Translations under genes and position numbers: made by a program
Assembly (NCBI GenBank): GCA_019009955.1
Contig: CM032231.1
Coordinates: forward strand, 43,876,501-43,940,500
DNA: 64,000 nt
Source: Riptortus pedestris
Lineage: Eukaryota; Arthropoda; Insecta; Hemiptera; Alydidae
Direction: 5' to 3'
In this document: positions 34,729-45,578 of the stretch, in pieces
Position numbering within the stretch: the stretch's first letter is position 1
Layout: each line of letters begins with the position of its first letter
Notes under the pieces: model-generated
Database searches by the model: none
What the model was told of the DNA's origin: nothing
What the model saw: the letters and a program-made list of their open reading frames with translations, nothing else

Positions 34729-35926
34729 GTTGATGGGTGTAAAGTGTGGGGTGGGATAGCTCCCACTTTTGTTGTGTAATATCAACAAGTCAGTTCAAGT
34801 ATGATAACCTTCAAAATAACATTTTCATAACCTAGTTTAGTGACGTGCCTTACAAATCCAAGTCAAACGAGTTAATGGACTTAATAAACAATTCTTAAGT
34901 TAATAAGTCCGTTGAACATTGAGTTTTAGGATAACCCAGACCGGAAATAATTGATTTTTCAGAAAGCGATAGTGCAAAGAGACATCAAGGCATATTAGCC
35001 GCGAAGACTTTCATTGGCTGCTAAGATATTCCGATTCTTCTGACTTCACATAACATTTTTGATCCCTGCAGATTGGAAGGGCAAAAAAAAATGTTTGGAG
35101 GAAGATATTGACATGGTTCTCCGCTGCCTTTCCATTTTCCAGTACGAGAACACAGCATATAGCTATACTTTGGACTATATTACCATCCTTCGAATTTTAG
35201 CCCCCATTTCCCTCTCCCCTGTAAAAAAATATAATACTTGTATACATAGAGAAACGGATGAACACAGGCGGAATTACAAGGCCCGTGTCGAAAGTGAAGT
35301 ACAAGTTAGTAGTGAACGTCTGTATAAAAATCACTGTCTTTAAAATTAAATCATTAACTAGTTATCTATATAAATAAAGCTCAACGGTTTGTCTGATTTT
35401 CTAAGTCTTTTTCACGTTTCAGAACATTCTTAGAACAATTTCATCAAAATTGGAAATCCTGTCTGTCCGCCCGTTAGTTACTCAAGCTCTCAAAAACGGC
35501 TGAGAGGAATTTTATGAAATTTTTTATTAGTGAGTCAATTATCCCAAGTTACAACCAAGGCTATATGAGAATCTGAATTTTCAACCAGTAGGGGGGTGGA
35601 GGGTCATCAATATACTCTTTAGTATTAGTTTTATCGAGAAAAAAGTAAAAAACGAATTGTGTTTAGAATAATGAGCAGAGTCCTAAATAGTTAGTTATTT
35701 ATGAATTTTGACTTCCGCCTTCTGGGCGCCGGATTTAACTCGTGTTTTATGAAAATGGCTGAATAGACTTGATAAATCGGTTGTATATGTATTAAGGGAA
35801 TGAGTATTGTTAATATGAGCTATTTAATACTTCACACCTCATTCATTCTTCTATCGTATTACAGCAGAATCCCTTTACAAAATGTTATCATGTGTTTCTC
35901 AGGATATAAAGATAATACAATCCTTT
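34729..35926. other. Intergenic stretch between T3 and T2
   Basis: No supported gene. From about 35355 to 35600 an element-like sequence begins (ATAAATAAAGCTCAACGG, then CATCAAAATTGGAAATCC) of the kind repeated in insect genomes, but I see no second copy in this window. Confidence 0.4.
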
Positions 35927-37074
35927 TAGCAGATTTCCCTTAGGGGAAATCAGCTATTGAGGTCGTACTCATGACGCGATTTTTGAAAAATCTCTTCAAA
36001 TGTCCATCGATCCTACCCAGGAGATTACGAAAATGAGGTCTGTTAAAAATTATATATATATATATATATATATGTCTGTTAACGCTCTAGCGTTCTCAAT
36101 TTTTGTTTGATCGTTTCGAAACTCGATATTTAACCGTTTTATGTAAAAACGTCCGTCACGCAGGGGCTGCGTAAACTAAGCAGATTTCCCACGTGAAGTT
36201 ATACAGTAGATAAATCTGCCTAACAACAACTGTTGTAGTAAGGTATCTCTAAACCTATTCAAGAGGGACGAGTAGTTATGGAAACGGCCGCCAGAGCTCT
36301 CGGCGGAACGTCCCGAACATCACCGACCCCTGCCGATCACACACAGAATACAAATGAAAATATCTCGGTTAATATTCAAGATAGAGAATAAATGTATAGA
36401 ACAATATTTATAGTAAATTTAATTTGCAATAAGATTGGTTCAATACGATTTTTCGATCCGACGTAAAGTTACGGAGATATCTCGAATTTTCGAAAATCCT
36501 CCCCTCTAAACCCCCCCCCTCCCACTGGTCCGATATCAGCCGTTAACGAACTTGATCTTTCTTTTTACATAAAAAGACTAAATAACGATTTTGGTACCGA
36601 TCAAACAAAAATTGCGACCGCTAGAGTGGTAACAGTCAAATATATAGATATATATATAGTTATGAACGGACCTCATTTTCGTCATCTACTAGGTAGGACC
36701 GATGGACATTTGAAGAAAAATGTCGAAAATTTCGTCATGAGTATAACCTCAATAGCTGAATTCCCTGAATGGAAATCTGCTAAAAGACAGATCAAGTTCG
36801 TTAATGGCTGAAATCGGACTAGAGGGAGGGGGAGTTTAGAGGGGGGGGGTTTAAAGGCGGGGATGTTCGAAAAGTTGCTATATCTCCGTTATTATGCATC
36901 GAATCGGAAATTTGTATAGAACCAATCTTATTGCAAATTAAATTTACTATAAACATTGTTATATACATTTATTCTCTATCTTGAATATTAACCGAGATAT
37001 TTGCATTTTTATGAAGATGTAGTTATACCATCACGAGGGGAATCTGCTTAGTTTATACAGCCCCTCTATAACAG
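35927..37074 (+). mobile_element. HINE-like element split by a second HINE
   Basis: The 5' part (35927-36148, TTTTAGCAGATTTCCC, short TA tract) and the 3' part (36783-37074, G-run near 36843, GGGAATCTGCTTAG, GCAGCCCC) are interrupted at an A-run. The reading ATGTAAAAAGACAGATCAAG, contiguous in the copy at 25990-26010, is broken here. Confidence 0.8.
36149..36782 (-). mobile_element. HINE-like element nested in another HINE
   Basis: A complete short copy: 3' end with CGTCACGCAGGGGCTGCG at the left, TA tract at 36640-36656, 5' end GGAAATCTGCT at the right. Its insertion into AAAAA, with four to five A on both sides, shows the A/T-run target preference of the family. Confidence 0.85.
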
Positions 37075-37555
37075 ACTTTTTCAACATGGCAAACTAAACC
37101 ATGTCTGAATTCATCCAATAATTTCCTGAACGTGCACAAAATTCCTGAATGTACACCCTACATATAACTTCGTTATATTTTAACACATTCCCAAACTTAT
37201 TAACGATGTTTTGTTCTAGTTTAATAGTAGCATACAAATGACGAATCTCCTTGGGTAAAAATCACGTCATTTCATTGCACCTTAATCAAAGAATTAATTT
37301 TCGTATTTTATGAGCCTATTCGTATAACAATTTGTTTAACGTTTTATTTTAATTTTATATATGTTAAAATGAGATTCCCTTAACTTTAATTTTAGTCAAA
37401 TATGGAATGCTTCTATAAAATGGAACCCAATCTGAAGTTCTAGATGCCGGAGCTTAGATACATAGAACTATCTTCTAAAATCTCGTATATGAATTTCATT
37501 TCTTAAATTAAATAAATGTACTTGTTAAAGAAGGACCCTATTTTTTTAAAATAAT

Positions 37556-37561
37556 TTTATT
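37556..37561 (-). terminator. Poly(A) signal overlapping the stop codon (gene T2)
   Basis: AATAAA on the minus strand contains the TAA stop (37557-37559). Confidence 0.7.
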
Positions 37562-39219
37562 TCCCCTTTTTCTTTCCCTTGCCCTTTCCTCTACCTTTTT
37601 TTCCTCCGCCCTTCTTCCCTTTGCCTTTCTTGCCCTTCTTCTTCTTCTTTCCTTTTTTCTTCTTTCCCAATTTGGGCTTCCCCATTGTTTTCTTTTTGGG
37701 AAGAAGTACTATTTTAGGCTTCCTTTCAACTTCAATTACTTCCTTTTTCAGGCACAAATCGTCCAAATTGAAAGGTACAATAGGCTCTTCAATATATTTT
37801 TCAATATCGGGCTTGGGAACGTCCGTAGTCTGTGGGTTTTCTGTTATTTCGGCGACGGGATCACAGCTTTCCTCTTCTTTTGATTTCAATATGCTTGAAC
37901 GTTCGTTGACTTTTCTCGTCGGTTTAGTTTGAAATTCTTTTCTTATTCTCTCTTCGATGAACCTCTTGGCTTCTTCGGTTTTCAAATCGTAGGCCATAGC
38001 TATTTTCTCTACCTCTGCTTTCGCCTCAGCTTTTTTGAGAACAGCTTCCTTGACATTCCAAAAGTTACACTCGTCAGAAGGTTTGTAATAATCTAATGAG
38101 TTAATCACTTCTCCAAAAGCCCGTCCTGGAAACCCTTCAGGATAACTAAATATTGGCTGAGTATATTCTTGGTCGTCGATATATTTCCAATAATTTTTAC
38201 AAATGTCTATGGTGCGTGATAGCGGAGTGTAGTTTAACATCCTAAAACTTGGCCTGCCACCTTGCAATGAGTCTTGTTCTTCAAAAAATATATTAAGTAG
38301 TTTCGGATCAGCTACTTGTCCACCCTCCAGTCTTCTGGTTCCGTCCATGCTCATAAGCAATGGATACTCTTTTAGCCGGATCAGAGGATGCTGTTGAAAC
38401 ATTTCTACGCTGCAAATGACAACATTATAATTGTAAGTATATATTTACTATTGTATTATTTACAGGAATACTTATTTGTATGTGCCTATGCCTGAGCTTT
38501 CACGGAAGGTATAACCGAAAAGGTTCACGAGGACATGCAAATGTTTCTCTTAGAGTAACCAATAATAAAGTTCAGAATGACAAGACAAACGGGTCTGCCC
38601 GCCTCACACCGGAAAGAAAAACAATTACTGAAATATATCAGAATATAACATATTAATTTTATTGATTACTATTTACTATATCTAGTAATGTAATTAATAA
38701 TGAGTCAGAATAATTGCTATCTCAATCAACCGATCAATCAAATTTTAGTAGTCCAAAACCTTAAGACGGGGGGGGGGACACAGACATATTTGCATGTATC
38801 TCGTATAATAAAGGTCTCTTGAATAAAATTTTTGGTATTTAAATTTAGATTTATATGATTTATTATGTAGCAGAGTATTGTTTATGTAACATGAGTAGAA
38901 GTGGCGGTTTACTGATGGCTGAAAACTGAACAATGTAAATATCTCGGTTAATATTCAAGATAGTGAATAAATGTGTATAACAATATTTGTAGTAAATTTA
39001 ATTTTCAATAAGATTGGTTCTATACAATTGTTCGATACGACGTATATTAACGGAGATATTTCGAATTTACGAAAATCCTCCCCTCTTAACCCCTCCTCCC
39101 CCTGGCCCGATTTCAGCCTTTAACGAACTTGATCTTTTTTATTACATAAAACGACTAAATATCGAGTTTGGTAACGACAATAATTGCGACCGCTAGAGCG
39201 GTAACAGACAAACATATAG

Positions 39220-39266
<47 letters not shown>

Positions 39267-40091
39267 CAGTTTTGAACGGACCTCATTTTCGTCATCTCCT
39301 GGGTAGGATCGATGGATATTTGAAGAAAAATTTCGAAAATCGCGCCATGAGTACGACCTCAATACTTGATTTCCCTTAAGGGAAATCTGCTAAAAAAGGC
39401 AATTGCAAAGAACTTGCCAAAAGAAGAAGATAATTATTATGGGTTCTGATGTGAGCAGTAAGTTAACTACACGACGAGCTACTTCTGAGGTTCAGCAGTT
39501 GTGTTGAGCAACCAGTAGTAAATATTGTTAACTACCAGTCCCTGATCAAAATTTAAGAGAAGTACTTGTACATTTCTAATTATCAATGACTATTAAGCAG
39601 TTAACCAAAGTAATAGTTCACCACATCAAGAATAGTTAACTTGAATCGTATATAATTAAAAGCATGTCACATAGTAACTGCGTAAACTGAAAAGATTACC
39701 CAAGTGCTGCACATTATCTTTCATTCTATAGATATAATTGGTTAATGTTCTAGTTTGATCTTTGCCTAATATTTAAACGTTTTATATATAGTTAAATATT
39801 AATGTCATTAATGGCTAAAATCAGATGAAATGGGTTTCAGGAAGTGGAGGGGGGTAAGAAATTCGAAATGTCTTCCTTATTACGGGTCAGGAAGGAAAAT
39901 TGTTTAATCAATCTTAAATTTAATATCGTATAAATGTTTTGCTATACATTTTAGCAGATTTCCCTTAAGGGAAATCAGCTATTGAGGTTGTACTCATGAT
40001 GCGATTTTCGAAATTTTTCTTCAAATGTCCATCGATCCTACCCAGGAGATGTCGAAAATGAGGTCCGTTCAAAACTGTATATATATATCTA

Positions 40092-40149
<58 letters not shown>

Positions 40150-43100
40150 CTATATATTTGTCTGTTACCGCTCTAGCGGTCGCAGTTTTTGTTTGATCGT
40201 TACCAAACTCGATATTTAGTCGTTTTATGTAAAAAGAAAGATCAAGTTCATTAATGACTGAAATCGGACCAGTGGGAGGGGGGGCGGTTTAGAGGGGAGG
40301 ATTTTCGAAAATTCGAAATATCTCCGTTACTATACGTCGGATCGAAAAATTGTACAGAATCAACCTTATTGCAAATTAAATGTACTATAAATATTGTTAT
40401 TTACATTTGTTCTCTATCTTGAATTTTAACCGAGATATTTCCATTCTTATTAAATGTGGGCGGCTAACGGACGAAGTGACATTCCCGCCAAATGCTAGTT
40501 TGGCCGTTTCCTTAACTGCTTGGCTCTCGTGAAATTTCTCTATTGTAAAACTTCACGTGGGAAATCTGCTTAGTTTACGCAGCCCCTGCGTGACGGACTT
40601 TATAAACTTCAGTAAACCTCCTATCTCACGTTAACTGTAAGCCATTACATCATGCAACCTATTATTTTTAGCTTTATCGCCAAATGACGTTTTCACTGTT
40701 CCTTGACTATATGAGATGCTTGCAAATATATTCAATGTTAAGTCATCAATAAAGATATTATGTTCTAAAGTTGATGTTTATCTAAAGATCATATTCGCTA
40801 GTTGCTCAACTCAGAACAGGAAGAGCGTTAAAAGAGGGGAGCATTGAAAATTCTAAATATCCTCTTAATTTTGAGCAAATTTATAAATGTGTTCTCTTTC
40901 TAGAATATTAAACGAGTTTCTTTACCCCTTTTTTTGATTTCATGCTTTAGTAAACCGCCAATTTGACTTATCTATTTTTTTCCTATGAGTAACTCAGTCA
41001 CTAACCAATGACCAGCTAAAATGTCCTGTTTTCACATGCCTCTTACTATATGAGAAATAGGTGGAGAGTGTGACAATACTAACAATCTGCTTAGAATTAG
41101 CACCCCTTGCGTCACAATGTATTCCTTTTAATGTTCTCATGCGCAAGGCACCAGTAAGTAGAGTAGACGACTTTTATATGGCTGATGGATTTATTATACT
41201 TTTTTGTTTGTTTTTATTTTTCAGACTTACTTAATTATGTTCAACTTGAAGATGATAAGCCTCATTTCTCGTGATGGTGATAAAAATTTCATGTAGTCCT
41301 TAACTGCCTTTTCTCCTAAAACACAATTATTCTGGTAAATGAGTAAATAATTTGTTTAATCCACTATTGTATGCATATTCTTGGTGTATAGTTTTTTGTT
41401 ATTGTGCCCAGGCAACAATAAAATCATATATATATGCTACTTCAACGACTGTTAACTTTGTTACCCCTAACCAGGAACTTTTAAACTTAGAATGTATGTT
41501 GCCTCTTAAAAATTAAATAGTAAAAACCACGAGTAAAAGTTAGTACTGAGTTCCATAAGTATACAAATAGATAGGAACATTGTGGAGTAAAGCAAACTTT
41601 TTAGTTTTTTGAGGATTTTAAAGAAAGAATTCCCATTAAATGGAATTTTGCTTCATCCCTTTTTGTAACAGCAGTAATAAGTCTACTAGAATTTTCCAAA
41701 GTGCGAAAGGCTTGTTACTGTGATTGTAAAAACACTTCGTAATCAGAAGGAAATGGCCCATGAAGAGCTCTTGGGAGTTCTTACGTGCCCACGAATCATA
41801 TAAAGTAATTATGAAAAATGTAGTAATAAAATAGTGGTTTTATTGAGGTGTTACGCTGCGTAAATCTGATGATTATTACTCGTGGCTCGAAAATACTTTT
41901 CTGTAAGTGCGGAGAACAATGAATCTACATAACTATATGATCTTCTGAAAATATCTATGGCTATTAAGGTACTTTGATGACTCTCTACGCGTTCGGCAAT
42001 AATTAGCAACAGCCTATAATCATAAGGTTCATTTCTTCGAATCCTTTGCCATTTGCAAGAGCTTGTTCTGAATGACGGTACTATATTCTTATAACTAGGG
42101 CTAGGATTTTCATGTAATTAAAAATGCCAAATATGTAAATATATATGTATTGATTTTGATACAAATATGTAAATAATTATGTAAAATTAGTGAAATATGT
42201 AAACAGTGAATAACCTTCTAAAACAGTTTGTACTCTCATTTTTTTATTGCAATACAAAAACGGTTTTATTTTAAACATAAAAATACAAAAACAAAAACTT
42301 TTTAATCACTGTAAGGAAAACAGTTTGAGACTAAATGCATTTTCAGTTTTTCAAACGTAAAACTACGTCGATTGGGCCTTAGTATCGACTTGAATCTGCT
42401 GAATGAGCGTTCGACGTCAACTGATGTAACTGGAGCGTTTCGGAAAGCGGCTATTTCAGAAGGGTTCCATTCAACTGAAAGCTTTGCTGTCACCTCCTTT
42501 CCACTTATGATGTCTGCAATCAGCAGCATATCTTTCCAGCCAGGATTTTTTTTTAAGACATCTTGGAGTTTCGCGTGGATCCTATTTCCTATTTCTCCTG
42601 AGACGTCTTCCATTTTGCGAATCGCTTCATTGACAATTTCTATATTTTTCAATAGAGGCACATTCTGGGATTCAAGCTGCGTTATAGTGGAAGGGATGTG
42701 AGCACAATTGCAGGAAATAAATGCCAAATTATTTTTTAAATTCGGGTTTTCCAACAAATTCTGAGCTGATTCGCATCCAATTTTGATACGACGTCCTTTA
42801 TTTTGTTGAAATTGGTGCAGTAGTACAGAGCAGCCTCTAGCCAAGTTCCTCATCTGGTAACTACAGGTCGCGGAGGTAAAGACAGCTCAGGATAAATTTC
42901 TTTGGAAATTTCAACTCGGCTTGGAGCTTTTAAAAAAATCTTTTTTATTGATGAGATCAATGAGTCTACCTCAAGAAAAGCTGATTCAGCTACACGATGA
43001 AATGCGAGAGCGAGGCATGTGACATGAAGCATTTTCGGGAAAAATACTTTAAGATGCTTTCCTGCTTTGACCATGTACGGAGCTCCATCTGATAAAAACA

Positions 43101-44568
43101 ATAAGACTTTTTCGTGTAGTACACCGTTTGGCCAAAGAAGACTCATAGAGCCGTTGAAAAACCGTGCGATTGTTGCATGATTGCATTTTTCTAACTCCTG
43201 GCAATTTAAAAGAAATGGTTTTGAAAAAGAATCTGGGCAGAGACTTTCAACAATAATATTCGCAATGTACCGGCCTTCAACATCGGTTGACTCGTCAACT
43301 GAGACCCAAATTGGCCCCTCCTTGATATTTTCCCGTATTTTGGCAAGAGTTTCTTGATATATATCTTGTAGATAGTTTTTTCTCAAGGTGGATTAATCAG
43401 GCTTTTTTTTTTCAATGTACTTTTACAAAAAAAAAAATTTAAGAGACGGATTATTAATTTTGCTTAACGGAATGTCAGCCTGCACAAACGCTCGACATAA
43501 ATCTGTATAAAAGGTGGACTTACTGTCTCCGCATGAGGTAGATGGTGTGATGAAACTTTGCTTCAGGTTTGACTTTTTCTCTTTGTTCGATTTGTGAGAT
43601 CCTGTGCCAATGTGTTGGGTTACTTGGAATCATTGCGTAATGGATACAGCCTTGTCACAGCAAGAACAATATAACATTTCTCCATCACCCCTGAATGTTT
43701 CGTTTGGAAACTCACGAAGATATTTTAAAACTCGTTCTTTGTTTTTCCTTGCGACTTTCCCCATTTCGACAAAAATGAAAATTGAATTAATCACAAAATA
43801 TAATTTTCAAATCGTGTTTGACAAGAGTGGCACGCACTTTACCACTCACAAATAAACACTAATTATGAAATAGGTTTGGTTTTGTTTATTCAGAGCCAAA
43901 ACCAAGGGAGATGGAATCTCAGAATTGTTTTGTAGGGTTTGGTTCTAAGAAGCAATCAACAGTGGCAATAGAAGGGCCAATTCTTGTGAACAAATTTTCT
44001 TCATGCACTCGTTATTCAGTTTCGTTGTAAAGAAATAGAAAAATTTAAAAATTAACAAATATGGAGTAAAATATGTAAAAATTCCCAAAGTATGTAAGAA
44101 ATATGTAAATTTAGTCAAATGTGTAAAAATATGTAAAATTAAATTGGCTTAATTTGATCCCAATTGCGTTAAAACATATACTATGAGTTGATATAAGGTG
44201 ATATCGAAGTCAGTAGCAAATATGTATTTACATAGGAATCCTAGCCCTACTTATAACTTTCTTCACTAAGAAATTCAATTTCGGAAACATTGCTTAGTAC
44301 ACCCTCTCTATCGGTTAGCCTTCTATCTGAGGAAATCAAGTTGCTAACATAATTATACGAAAAAAACAGTACGAAAATAGTCTTATTTTGGAGTCGTGAA
44401 CTTACCATTTATGCATAATAAATCATTGATAGTTTGCTTCTCTTCTGAATCATTTGTAAACAATATGTATACATATGGCTTCGGAAGTTCGGAGTCTTCA
44501 AATTTGAACAAAGCGTTTGTTAGTTCTTCATAGGAGTAAACTATCTCTTCTACAACACTATCACCCAT
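37557..44568 (-). CDS. TXNDC17-like thioredoxin-fold protein with Lys/Gly-rich tail (T2)
   Basis: Exons 44568-44406, 41315-41231 and 38409-37557 join in phases 1 and 2 with GT-AG sites and encode 366 residues. Exon 1 has YSYEELTNAL and YVYILFTNDSEEK (helix 1 and the central strand). Exon 2 has EKAVKDYMKFL and EMRLIIFKL. Exon 3 has RLKEYPLLMSMDG, where YP (98-99) matches the cis-proline turn, and then FFEEQ. A longer middle region follows, with a helical charged segment at about 160-200, and then KKGKKKKKGKKGKGKKGGGK to the stop. No CxxC is present. It is the longest of the three. Intron 1 contains a complete hAT element; intron 2 contains HINE copies. The fold assignment is mine, by alignment of blocks; the role is unknown. 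Confidence 0.75.
38540..39393 (-). mobile_element. HINE-like element, long variant, 3'-truncated
   Basis: The long-variant interior begins near 38540 without the 3' hairpin. A G-run lies near 38767, a (TG)n/(TA)n tract at 39221-39266, and the 5' end CTTAAGGGAAATCTGCT ends at 39392. It lies in intron 2 of T2. Confidence 0.75.
39745..41118 (+). mobile_element. Old HINE-like element(s) split by a younger one
   Basis: Degenerate blocks at 39745-39950 and 40601-41118 (TTCAGTAAACCTCCTATCTC; near the end CAATCTGCTTAG and CACCCCTTGCGTCAC) read as one or two old copies. The fresh copy at 39951-40600 was inserted within them. Confidence 0.5.
39951..40600 (+). mobile_element. HINE-like element, complete reference copy
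   Basis: This is the clearest full copy. It begins TTAGCAGATTTCCCTTAAGG, with a near-palindrome at the 5' end, and has a TA/CA tract at 40079-40150. Then come CGCTCTAGCGGTCGC and a G-run, GGGAAATCTGCTTAG near the 3' end, the hairpin ACGCAGCCCCTGCGT and finally GACGGACTT. I use it to define the family: 5' terminal repeat AGCAGATTTCCC, inverted 3' subterminal repeat, 3' stem-loop. Confidence 0.9.
42096..44249 (-). mobile_element. Complete hAT element with perfect 8-bp target duplication
   Basis: CTTATAAC at 42088-42095 and 44250-44257 flanks the element. Its ends are inverted: TAGGGCTAGGATT at the left, AATCCTAGCCCTA at the right. Eight-base target duplication and a CTAGG-type terminus fit hAT. 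The transposase inside is broken. It lies in intron 1 of T2. Confidence 0.92.
42302..43764 (-). pseudogene. hAT transposase with BED finger, broken
   Basis: From ATG at 43764 the frame encodes a BED-type finger (YCSCC ... QHIGTGSH) with a TGA inside it. A catalytic-core frame (42850-43386) has WVSVDESTDVEGR and LSDGAPYM. At 42850 the TRWGTWLEAALYY block is hit by TGA in place of Trp. A frameshift near 42775 leads into the C-terminal frame (42302-42853) with the hAT dimerisation block PVTSVDVERSFSRFKSILR. At least two stops and one or two frameshifts. It resembles the CGGBP1/DUF659-like hAT branch, a tentative placement. Confidence 0.85.
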
Positions 44569-44865
44569 GTTGTGGGCAAGGGAAATGCTCTAATGGGGAA
44601 ATATTATAGGTCAACAACCTGCACTTGTCCCTAGAGTTCTTTGATTTAAAAAGAATTGAAATACCTACCATATGGAAAATTGCTATAACATATACATTTA
44701 GGCAGACCCTCACAAGCACACATGCACTCGCAGACACATGTGTGCGAGCGTGTTATTAAAAGTAACATTCATTTTAGCAGATTTCCCCCAATATGATATG
44801 TGGGCCGTTCAATATGATGTCTATATAAGACAAATCTGAGACCTTAACATATTAACATATATTTT

Positions 44866-45420
44866 TCATGGGTTAAAGCACATTCTGATAATTTTGGAAA
44901 TGAATTGACCGATAGAGCTGCTAAGTCTGCTTCAAAAGATTCCCAATTACCAGAATGTTACAATAAAATCTCCAAAGCCCAAGTAAAATATACGTTAAAA
45001 GCTCATCTTACTGAAAAGTGGCAACTACAATGGACTGTAACTAATAAAGGACAACATTTAAAACTTTTCATTCCAAACATTAACACATTCCAACAGCAAA
45101 TATATACAGACATACTTTTACATTTCACAATTAGTAACAGGACATGGTACACTAAATTCTTATCACCGACGATTTAACATTAAAGACAACAATACTTGCC
45201 CCTGTGATTACTCAACTCCACAAACAGGTGAACACTTGATATACGATAGCAGACTACTGACTAACAAACGACAAAAACTAAAACAAGACATTGAATAAAA
45301 AAAAGGTAAATTTCCAATAGAAGAAGACAAGTTATTTTTAAAATATAATAATGCTTTTAAAATATTTTCAGAACATGCTTTTAATACAATTAATAGGTTG
45401 AATACTTATTATAGCTGATA
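44866..45420 (+). pseudogene. LINE 3' remnant: RNase H and C-terminal zinc region
   Basis: WVKAHSDNFGNELTDRAAKS at about 44869-44928 is the RNase H motif (H..NE.AD..AK) of I/Jockey/R1-group LINEs. The frame then shifts near 45150 to SYHRRFNIKDNNTCPCDYST with HLIYDS, the C-terminal cysteine-histidine motif. Upstream RT is absent. Confidence 0.7.
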
Positions 45421-45538
45421 CAAGTACTATACTTAAAATATTTATGGATATTCAATAATTTTTTTCTCTTTTTCTTTTTAAGACTAATAATCTTCTCTTT
45501 ATATGTTTTACTTTAATTTAACGTTGTTATTGTTAATT

Positions 45539-45540
<2 letters not shown>

Positions 45541-45578
<38 letters not shown>

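Noticed and set aside
39951..40600. The abundant repeat as a classical Helitron or a TIR MITE
   Set aside because: No CTRR 3' terminus and no TC start argue against a classical Helitron; the repeat is terminal at one end but subterminal at the other, with no fixed-length target duplication, against a TIR MITE.
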